From assembly GCA_013054445.1 (NCBI GenBank), contig JAAMPI010001222.1:1-17482 (forward strand): a DNA stretch of 17,482 nucleotides. Direction: 5' to 3'. This document shows positions 1-9,100 of this stretch, in pieces; the first letter of the stretch is position 1; each line of letters begins with the position of its first letter. The notes beneath the pieces were generated by a model. The model did no database searches, was not told where the DNA came from, and was given only the letters and a program-made list of their open reading frames with translations. This DNA is from Cudoniella acicularis. Its lineage: Eukaryota > Ascomycota > Leotiomycetes > Helotiales > Helotiaceae. Both the position numbers and the translations under genes were made by a program.

Positions 1-3
1 AAA

Positions 4-23
4 CGTGACGTGACATGACGTGA
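4..23. repeat. CGTGA pentamer tandem repeat, four copies
   Basis: Four consecutive 5-bp units run from 4 to 23: CGTGA, CGTGA, CATGA, CGTGA, with one mismatch in the third. The array sits at the window edge and could continue to the left. The units contain TGACGTGA-like sequence, which resembles a CRE half site, but the periodicity is explained equally well by replication slippage. Confidence 0.8.
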
Positions 24-409
24 CTTCTAGGTTGCTGGGTTGTTAAGCGCAGCCATCGCCCTCGCGTTTTTTNNCCAGTCGCCAGCAAGCATTGAAGCGC
101 CGGCGCGAAGATTTCCTCATCCCGTTAGTTGTCGCGGGCCACAAGGGTTCAATGCTTATTCAGTGCCCGGTTTTGCGGGGTGCCAGTGCCAGTGCGGCTA
201 TCCTCTTAGCGCACAGAAGGGCGTGCCAGTGGCCCCGCGTGCCGAAGAAAGGTACGAAGTACCTAGTATGGTACCTCCCGTAAATAGAAACACTTGCACG
301 TGCCAACCCAGCGGGGTACTTTGTGTGCTGACATTCTGACATTACTACCGCCACCCTCCCATGTGGTGCTCGTAAAGGATCATTAAGGCTAACGAGCGGA
401 TTCCGATGG

Positions 410-425
410 TGCGCTGCGCAGCGCA
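410..425. repeat. 16-bp perfect palindrome
   Basis: TGCGCTGC is followed directly by its reverse complement GCAGCGCA, with no spacer. The flanking bases do not extend the symmetry. It could be a dimeric factor binding site or simply chance, since about one such palindrome is expected per 65 kb of random sequence. No nearby start codon ties it to a promoter. Confidence 0.8.
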
Positions 426-501
426 ATTTGTTTCTTGTTTCGATTCTCGACTCGCGAGGACAACGGTACCGGTTTCTGGATAACTTTAACAATTGCAGGC
501 A

Positions 502-533
502 GTGAAGTAGTGAAGTAATGAAGGAGTGAAGCA
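502..533. repeat. 8-bp tandem repeat, four copies
   Basis: Four direct units of consensus GTGAAGTA lie head to tail: GTGAAGTA, GTGAAGTA, ATGAAGGA and GTGAAGCA. The first two are identical and the later two carry one or two changes. The length is not a multiple of three per unit and no supported gene covers it, so this is a non-coding minisatellite. Confidence 0.85.
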
Positions 534-1938
534 CGCTGCTGGCGAGGGTTTTCGTCAGCGCAACCTCGCCGAACACTCAGATTTACCCAAAACATGTGCA
601 TGCAAAAGGGAGGTACTGGAATCGTATCTGCACGCAGCTGTCCCCTCCCTCAGTCTGGACGACTGAAACGCTCACCCACTTCACTCTTAACAGCGTCGTT
701 AAAAAATCTTCAGGATTCGTCAAATCACTGTTGATTTCTTTTAGCCGCCGTTCTCCTGGCTCTGGGCCGCAGAGTTAAACGGCTAGGGCCATGCAATGTA
801 GTAAGCTTAAAACGATCCAGACCGATTGGGCCAATGTTTCAACTTACAAATGTCTGTACCTGCGTCTTTTGATTTGCATCTTACATACGAAGCACGGTAC
901 CGTGGAATCCTTATTTTCTGGAGTGGCTGTTCACTCCCACGACTCCTTCGCAATCAGAGATATCTAAAAAAGCTGCTATCGTGTTTCAGATTGCGGTACC
1001 TGCATCCATCACCTTATCGGTTTGATCCGATGGTGGCTTGCTAGCATGCTGCCGATGATGGACGGCTATGGCTTGCTGACTTTAAGAATCTGCGACTCTG
1101 TTGTTGCACCGAGGCCTCCTGAACGGGCATTGAGGCTCGATGGAATCATGGCTGTGCTTTGCGGCGTAAATCATCAGGAGGAATTCGAGTTTGAGGTTCT
1201 GCAAGGTACCACAGAAAAACATGGGCGGCCAGGATGTTTGTCATGGTTCTCCGCGTAATTTCGTAGTTTTGCTGAGCCATGATAAAAAAAAGATTCTTTG
1301 TAGCTGGAGAATACTACTTCCTCCCGAGTCCCGACCCCGCCGTCAAAATCCTACTACCGACCGCAAAGAAGAGTCTCACCAGCTCGGAAATAACCAGCTC
1401 GTAAAACATCGTTACACTGTGACACTCTCACCTAAGGTATCGCAATTTGCTTATAACGACAACAAGGCATCCAATTGCACGCCAGGACTACCTGTGAAAC
1501 CAATTTCCTAGAGAAGGCTTCTTCTCGTGTTGAGTCTTAATAGCTCATCTCGGAACTTGTCGCTATGTTTGGCAACAAGACAAAAAAAAGTTCGACGATG
1601 TGAATTCAAAAAGATCTCTGCATGCTGAGGCTCACACTTGGTATCATATATGTTCAGCTAAGTAAAAACCAGCCCTATCTCCCAAGTCTGCGCCATAAAG
1701 GCTTTCTCCTGCTAAAACTCCTATTACAAGATCCGACCACCACTCCAGTTTTGATGCGGTGACAATGCTTTAGTCCCGCATCCCATGCGCTTGATAACTC
1801 CTCGAGAATATAAGTAAAAGTTTTCGTGATGATCTCCTACTTCCAGCCGTCGAGCGAGGGTTGCCTCCAAACTTACGAAAAGCTTGTCGGCGATCATATG
1901 TGTGACATTGAATTGCAAAGCGTCCAATCTAATATGCA

Positions 1939-4900
1939 TTAGAGCTTTCCATGGCGAGCTTTGAAGATGGCGACCTTGTCATCATAAAAGAGAATTTCTC
2001 TTAGGCGAAGTCTGATTTTCGAACGGCCGTCTTCAGAGCCGTCCCAGGAGTCGGTATCGGAATCGTGGTCAGAAATTTCTGATTCGGTCTCGTCCGGGTC
2101 GACAGGTGCGATTGCGGTGCCGTTGTCGTCTTCTTCCTCCTCCTCATCCTCGTCATCGCTTCCCTCTTCGTCTTCCTCGTCCTCATCCTCATCGGTCACT
2201 GCACCGCCTGGCCCCCCGTTTGCAGCACTGGAGTGAGTATCTGCTGCCCCATGAGGCTCGTCGTGGGGCCGGTTCTCTAATATCTCAAAGCATTTGTGAG
2301 AAACCCCCATGTAGCATAATTCCACTTCTGGACGCAACACGATAACGTCGACAACTTGCAGGGCCAGTTCCCGGGGATCAAATGCGGCTGTGACATGGTC
2401 GGCGATGAATGGGATATTCAGAGAGCGTAGATGCGGAATTTGAGGCAGTCGTTGAAGGAAGTGATGCTAAGAACATTAGCAAAGAATATGATGGGGAATG
2501 GAGCAACTAACCCAGTCTTTATAGTCAATGGCAACACTCAATTCGCGCAAACTACACATACGCCCGCTAGTGATGAAGTTGAGCACATCACGGTTAGGCA
2601 TCCACGCTCTATATCTTGAGCTATCCGCGGAGCTTGTGGGGCCTCTAGGTATTTTATCTGAGCTGTCTAGCATCAACTTTTTGAGACTGGCACGATGTCG
2701 TTTTAGAGGTCCTTTATAGATAGCGTCCTATGGGATCAATTAGTGAGCTCGTTCTCCTATAGAGGTAAATATTCTTACTATTGTGACATTAGTAGTACTC
2801 GATCGTTTTCGATCTTGCAAGAAGAGGGTTTCTAAAGTGTTTGGCGCAAGAGTTTCCTTCAAGAAATGAATTAGAGCAGGAGAAGCGGCATCAGTGTGAA
2901 TCTTCTTGAGGTTTAAATGATACTGCAAGGCGACATTTGATCCGTGCTTAGATGAATGGCTGGCACCAATGGGTGAGGGTTGAAAATGTCGTCGAAGCAT
3001 CACCCATAATCTGTCGTGCTGAGAACAATCCAATATTGTCAAGTTTGTCAGAACTGACCAATCAAATGCTCTTTGAAGCACAGCTACAGACAATGGAATT
3101 CTTTCGAGCTCCAAAGTCTGCAACCGTAACTTGCCATCAAGTCTTTCCCGCTCAGAAGAAGCGCTTTCAAAAAAGTGTGACTGCCTCTGACTTTGATTTT
3201 GTGAGCGCCGCAAAGGAAGATCTGTAACAAGGTCGGGTTGCAAAATGTCATAATTCGGTTCCTGCTGGACGGGACCAATACCATGGGCAGAAATCAAAGC
3301 GTTCAAGGAATCCATGTCGGATTGGGCTGTATCCAAAGAAAGAGCGGCAAAATTCGAGTGTGTAATGGTATCGTGCTCATTAGAATCAGTTGGTAAAGAT
3401 CCTCCGTCAATATTGAACGAAACTCCCGGCGGCAAAATTGTTGGTTCAGTAACTGCTGGATTGTCCTTTCCGGCCCAATACTCCTCTAGGGAAGGGTTGT
3501 CAACGGCGTCGGGAGCTTGATTTCCTAAGACATCGTCGTTTTGTACATCGATTGGGAAGGGCACCTGTGCTTCTAAGGGATGGGCCTCCGTCGGTACCGA
3601 AGGAGCTGAAGCTACTGACGTATCCATGTCTTTCTTTTCGGGTCTTGGTGCCTTTTGTTTCTTGCGAATGTCAAACACACGTCCTAAGAGTACCCCAAGA
3701 ACTCCACCAAGACGCCTCTGGCTAATTGTGCTTGCGCCAGGCCACTCGGCTTTGTGATCCACTTGCTGCAATTCAGGACCATCCCACGAGATTGCAAAGT
3801 CCCTATTAACGGCTTTGGAAGAAATTCCTACCCGAAGCTCTCGCAATCTTTCCTTCGATTTAGCGATAAGTATACTCATCTCATCTAGATAATCCAGCTC
3901 ATCGATATCCAGCACGGATAAACTTTTCAGAGGTGGTAAAACACTCAGCGTGGGGTATTCAACATTGCTTTGCGCATAAGAGCGAGGGTAAGATGGAGTT
4001 GTAAGTGTACCGACAGGGATCGTCCAGCCAATAGAAGTCATTGTGCTCCCCGCTAACATCTGTGGGGTGGTATTTGAGGCTGTAGCAGAGCCTTGAGCCG
4101 CCGTCGAGTTTGCTGGATCAGAGTTATCATGCCATCTCACCCATACCCGCTCTAACCGGCAATCTTGATTCGGGTCACTACTCTGAAGAGACGAAAGGGC
4201 GAGCCAAACATCTCTCAGAACTCCAGTTGGCATATCCCAAACAAATGCCTCTAAATTCACCATTCTCGCCACGGCCAGAGCAACAAGAGTCCCCAGCATT
4301 TTCCCGCTCTCTTTTGTAATTAAATATTCCTGTACCCAATCTGCCGGGCCATTGCCAAGAGAGAACTTCCGTGTGAATTGAGGATATTGATTACCAAGAC
4401 GTCGCTGACCTTTGCCTGTTCCCGACCTCAGGCCATGCTGGCACTCGGCATTATTAAGTGTACCACAGTTGGTACAGGTGAAGGATTGACTTCGGCCTTG
4501 GTCTGTGACGGTATCGCCCATGCAAAGTGTGGCAAGCCCATATGTCAAAGCGTCGACTCCGGTCCTAGGATCGGTGGTAGCATGCGCGTCAGGCCAGACG
4601 ATATCGAATCGTGAATAGATATGTGGAATCGCGAGGTTATGCAGGGCGGAATGGGTCAAGGCTAGAGCAGTCAGGTCGTTCGTGTGAGTCACCTAGACGA
4701 TGCAGATGTTAGAAAAAATTCAGGTATTCTTTTGAAGTTTCGAGGGACATACTTCCTTAACTATTTCCTTCAAAACGTCCATGGGTAGGTCCAACAGCTG
4801 AAGCGGCCCTTTTTTCTCCACAACCGCAGCCCATTCCTGTTCCTTATCCTTCAACAAACTCGAGATTCTGGTCATAGCATCAATGCCGATCTTACCGGTC

Positions 4901-5079
4901 TTCTCAAAAGCTTCCNGGTCTAGGGCGGACATCTGGTGTTCATCAGAGTACGCGTTTGGCTTGAGATCATTTGAGGGTTGAGTCGCGGCAGAGGTTTTGG
5001 GAATAGTTATAAGCTGGTCATCTGGCTGTGACGCTGTGTCGCTAAAAGCAAGATCTGGACTTGGAAGGTTGGCGGTCAT
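1939..5079 (-). CDS. F-box and leucine-rich-repeat-like protein, four exons
   Basis: Probable substrate-recognition subunit of an SCF ubiquitin ligase. I join exons 5079-4753, 4692-2779, 2727-2512 and 2466-1939. All three introns (60, 51 and 45 bp) are phase 0, with GTATGT, GTAAGA and GTTAGT donors and TAG acceptors, giving about 994 residues. The F-box lies at about residues 95-140 (LLDLP core) and spans the first intron; only the spliced form restores it. A Cys/His cluster follows (C182, C185, C193, H195). Irregular leucine-rich strands occur at about 375-410 and from 620 into exon 4, around a polar, probably disordered part at 455-620. The tail is extremely acidic: 21 of 23 residues at 911-933 are D or E. 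The start is the first ATG after an in-frame TGA at 5133-5131. Base 4916 is N, leaving residue 55 undetermined. The target is unknown. The F-box call is firm; the LRR call is by eye. Confidence 0.85.
2125..2193 (-). other. Acidic tract in the F-box protein tail
   Basis: These 23 codons encode residues 911-933, of which 21 are Asp or Glu, interrupted only by Gly-Ser. On the plus strand the stretch reads as a pyrimidine-rich TCC/TCA/TCG repeat, prone to slippage. Acidic tails of this kind occur in proteins that bind histones or other basic partners, but nothing here shows which. Confidence 0.85.
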
Positions 5080-5130
5080 GGCTTCTGTGAATGCTTCTCT
5101 AATTTGAGCTGTGTTTCGAAGGTTGTGCTT

Positions 5131-5418
5131 TCACTCTGCGTCACCCCAAGCTGAACACGCATGCTTGATCCACGAAAGATCATCAAAGCCGTCGAGAGTG
5201 AGGAATCTGCAAAGTTGATTTCGGGGGAGGATGATGGATTCTCGTAGAGAAGCTTCTAGGAGATCCAAACGCAGGTGGAGTTCAGGAACGACAAGGCGGT
5301 TGAGCCTTTCGCTTCCGAGCGCAAGGGCCAGGCCAGGGTTGTGTATATCACGTGGTCGAATGTGGGTACCAGCCGGTATCAAGGCACGGTTGTTCAGTAA
5401 ATTTACCTTAGTGGTCAT
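5131..5418 (-). CDS. Hypothetical 95-residue ORF upstream of the F-box gene
   Basis: A complete ORF starts at an ATG with a favourable context (A at -3) and ends at a TGA 51 bases before the F-box ATG. It is in the same reading frame as the F-box protein, and no other stop separates the two. I recognise no domain; the product is leucine-rich, contains one Trp-Ile pair near its end, and shows no signal peptide or membrane segment. It could be a small gene, an upstream ORF in the F-box transcript, an unspliced 5' exon, or an N-terminal extension broken by a real or sequencing-error stop. I saw no good splice pair of normal length that would remove the TGA. Confidence 0.3.
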   Translation of the reverse strand: MTTKVNLLNNRALIPAGTHIRPRDIHNPGLALALGSERLNRLVVPELHLRLDLLEASLRESIILPRNQLCRFLTLDGFDDLSWIKHACSAWGDAE

Positions 5419-6010
5419 GGTGGTGGTTCTAGGTCTATCCCTTTTAATTCTTCATGTACAATATGGCTAGCCAAGGATTCCCTGGAAAAGACAGGCTCAG
5501 AGCTTTAATTGCCATATAGGTGTTCTGTTGCCTTCCTGGCTTTATTCAAAGAGAACCACAAATGTGGACTCAAAATCACAAAAAGGAAAATAGGGACGAG
5601 CTGTATCTTTCTAATGGAGATCTGCTTTGATCCACAGCTTGCTTTTGTAGTGCGGGTTATTATTAGCTAAACCTAGATTTGAGCCTGCAGACCTTGCCTT
5701 GGGAGTTTCAGGGGTACTTGTAAACCCTTTTTCAGATAGTAAAATTCGTACTGCGACCTTGAACTAGGTAGATTTCAGTCCTAGCAACAGCAAGAAGATC
5801 TCGTGAACAAGAAAGTTGTGGACTCTGTGCTAGACAGAAGGTACGCCATTCTATTTAATTATCATTCGCGTTGTGTTTCACCCGGTGTTCAGGTGGGGCA
5901 ATCAGCGGAAGCCGTGCCACGCCACTACAACCCCTGGCTCCAAGTCTCCAACGCCAGCCCTTCTTTAGAGTGCTGAATTCATACTCTTCACAACAGTCAA
6001 CGCCAGAACC

Positions 6011-6031
6011 ATGCCACAACATCCTCTTTGA
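6011..6031 (+). promoter_or_regulatory. Possible six-codon uORF before the Munc13-like gene
   Basis: An ATG with A at -3 opens a six-codon frame ending in TGA, 153 bases before the main ATG. It is the only plus-strand ATG between 5616 and the start codon, so if the leader reaches this far a scanning ribosome would meet it first. Whether it lies inside the transcript depends on the unmapped transcription start. Confidence 0.35.
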
Positions 6032-6184
6032 AGAGACAGCAGATTCGTGAATCCGTCGCTCGAGGCACGGGAAGGCCGTACAACGAGCCTTCGCTAGGCC
6101 ATTCTCATTAAGCTGAGCCAAGTCGAATCCGAACCCCACCAACAACATACAGAATACAGCACCGTTTCTGAGCACTACAACAAA

Positions 6185-9100
6185 ATGTCGACCGCTTCCT
6201 CGCGATCTCGGCCGAACAGGCGCATCGATAGCATTAAGAGTAGTGAGCGTCTACCCTTGTCTCGAGCCACCTCCCGATCGAGGTCGAAAGCCCCAGAGCT
6301 GACCGATGCGTACACATTCGCTCTTCGGGTGGCATATCTCAACCACTTACTCCAACCACGAGCGAAACGAAAGCAGTACATTCCAGCACCAAAACCGGTA
6401 AAGAAAACGGTGATGATTGGAGATTTGATCCAGGATTTCTCGTTGATAAAAGATACCAAAAGCGCGAAATTTCCCCATGGCTTCATGTCGCCTCTGGAGA
6501 AACGTTTACAAAGTGTCGTGATGGGAACAGAGAGACTTCCTGGATATAACGATGCCACCGTCAAGCGTGTATTTGCCGAAGCGTACACGGCCTTTTCCGA
6601 ACCAGCTTTCCGCAAACGAATGGACAAAGAAAGGCGTGTTGAAGATTTGGTCCTCATATTCTACTCGAATGCAACGAAAGCACTACAGAGGGGTAAAGCC
6701 CCTGACGATGATGCCTGGAAACTTTTGGTAGATAGACATGTTGCTTTATTTGTCAGGCTGATAAGCAACACCTTAAAGGACCATGGCAATGCAAATGACA
6801 GACCGGAACTCATGAGTCGATTGGCGACCTTGGAGAAGAAGCTGTTGACAAACGACCAAGACCTTTACGACAACTCAGGAGATGGCTCGGGAGGTACGAC
6901 CATTGAAGTAGTTGTGCCGTTGAGTTTGGATGTCAAAGATATGGCGATGGTCCAAACTGTTGCCAAAATCTTTGGGCTACGAAATTCACAAGTCCAATCT
7001 GATATCGATGCCAACAAGAAAATATGGATCGAAGAGGCAGCACTAGCAGATTACAAGGCTTATCAGCATTGCCTTGATTCTAACACAAAGCGAACCTTGC
7101 GTAGCGATGATTTCGATCTTGAAGAAAGTTACCAAGTCTGGAAGAAAGCCGAAAAAAGCGAAATTCTTCAAATGATCGCAGAGATACTTCAAGTCAGACC
7201 TGAGCTTGTAAAGACATCTACAGGAGCGAGCAACAAACCACTTCCGCCAATCCAAACAAACTCATCTACTGCCGAGGATCAGGCTTATTCTGACTTAGCC
7301 AAATCCATATCAAGCCCGGTGGATGCCAATTCCTTCTACTCATTTGATCAACCTGCTGATATGAGCGCTTTATCGCTCGATGAGGACAATTCTAGCCGAC
7401 TCTCTCTCGAAGAATCTACGTACACTTTTATCCCCACAGAACCCCGTGCCTTCTATCGACTTATTCTTCACTCCGCGATGACCTTCGATCAACTCCAAGC
7501 TGCACAATCAGCAGACGGCTCAGTACCAACTACACCCCTGTCTCGGTCATCAATGGAGCTTATGACGGAGTTGTGCTTCCGCTGGCGTATACCTCAATTT
7601 ACACGACTAGTACTTCTTCTAGACGTTGCGGCCCAAAAATTCTTAGATCAAGAAACCGGTCTAGATGCGCTTGATACTGCTTTTGACTTTGTGAAAAATC
7701 CCCCGGCCGAAAGCAAACGAACTCATGCACATACTCATACCCACTCTCATTCTCATTCTCAGTCTGTTGGGCTCGCGTTGATCGACCAGAAAAATTGGAC
7801 TGTCCAGGACTTTGCATTGTACCGCCAAGTTCTATCAAATCTACACGACGCTCTACTCCGTGACTTGTACGATTTGTTACAGCATTGTTACGACTCGAAA
7901 CCTCCTTCTCCAGGACCTGTTTTGGAAGTACTGGAAACACACATCTACAGCGACCCTTCGTTCTCTCATGGGTCCGAGATTGAGCACTACAAGGGACAAC
8001 TCGTGGAGGGTCTCTGCGCAAAAGCTGCTGCGGTGTATCGTGACTATCTAGAGTCCGAGGTTCCCCAAAACCAAGAAGAGTGGCAATTCTTTCATGTTGT
8101 CCAGCTTGGAAAGGCTGTCGTGAAGCTCTGTGAAAGAATCAAAAAGAGATACAAGAAAAATCCGGAAATCATGGGAGTAAATCCACTGACCATTCTCGTT
8201 GAAACCATGTTTCCTAGCTTTGAGCACGACGCTGGTGATTTGATCCAACGAATTCTTCAGGTTGCACAAACGAAGAACTCAGAGGTTGAGCTGCAAGACG
8301 GTTTTGATCTATACAGAGAACTCGTGGAAATCCGCCGTATACATCATGGTGCATTACCTCAACGGCCTTTTGCTTTCCATATAGAGGGACTCTTGGCAGA
8401 TTTTGTCTGGCGCTGGATTCACAGGACGGATGAAATGATGCTTGGGCTCGTTGATGAAGCTATTAAGCAAGACCAATTTCAGGTTAGGTCAGATCATCCT
8501 GACAGACCAGCCACGGATGATGAACGGCACAGCGTTTCCGTTATCGATATTTTCCGACTCTTCAATCAAACTGCAGATCAAATATTCCAACTTGAATGGG
8601 ACGATGATGTCCAGTACGCAAAATTTATGACGGCATTATCCAAATCATTCGGCAATGGACTGGCACGATATTGCGAGATCTTGGACCAGAGGTTCAGCAA
8701 AGAGATGGACAGACTCTCACCAGCCCAGGAGGCAGCCGCTGCACAATCGAAGCAAGAGAAGTGGATGCGACTTGCTAAAGATGCCTGGAACAACAAAGAA
8801 AAAATTGAGCCCTTCCAATTCTACCCCGAGGTAATGTCTCATCTGCTGTACTTTCGAGGTTTCGAACTAACCATACAACAGTCTTTCGTCAAACTAAACA
8901 ACATTGAATATGCAATTCAACAGCTCGACACCCTCGAGAAAACCATGAACGTGGATGCGTGTGCTGATGTGTTGGCAAAAAATGCGCCCCCTAAAGAGAA
9001 GCAACGCAGGCCCTCCAAATATGTTTTCACGATCAAGATTGTAGAAGCCGAAGAACTCAAAGCTTGCGACCCGAACGGCACTAGCGATCCTTACGTTGTT

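Larger units (their letters stand above)
1..1938. other. Intergenic region downstream of the F-box gene
   Basis: I see no gene I can support here. Open frames of 60-138 codons occur on both strands, but they overlap one another, several lack an ATG, and none resembles a known family or has convincing splice sites. The first few hundred bases on the left of 1938 should hold the 3' UTR and poly(A) site of the minus-strand F-box gene. The region carries a CGTGA tandem repeat (4-23), an 8-bp tandem repeat (502-533), a 16-bp perfect palindrome (410-425) and several GGTACC sites. Two undetermined bases lie at 73-74. Confidence 0.6.
5080..6184. promoter_or_regulatory. Divergent intergenic region of the F-box and Munc13-like genes
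   Basis: The F-box gene reads left from 5079 and the Munc13-like gene reads right from 6185, so this 1.1 kb should hold both promoters and leaders. The right part is poor in plus-strand ATGs: from 5616 to 6184 there is only one, at 6011, which suits a leader for the Munc13-like mRNA. A possible leader intron runs 5841-5892 (GTACGC donor, TTCAG acceptor), but its branch point is weak. The left part is occupied by a 95-codon minus-strand ORF, described separately. No clear TATA element stood out. Confidence 0.5.

Noticed and set aside
160..576. 138-codon minus-strand ORF near the left edge
   Set aside because: It overlaps other open frames on the opposite strand, covers the tandem repeat and the palindrome, and shows no family motif or splice support; I read it as a chance frame.
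5855..6175. 106-codon minus-strand frame with a signal-peptide-like start
   Set aside because: It begins with GTG, not ATG, and lies opposite the Munc13-like leader; the hydrophobic start is probably fortuitous.
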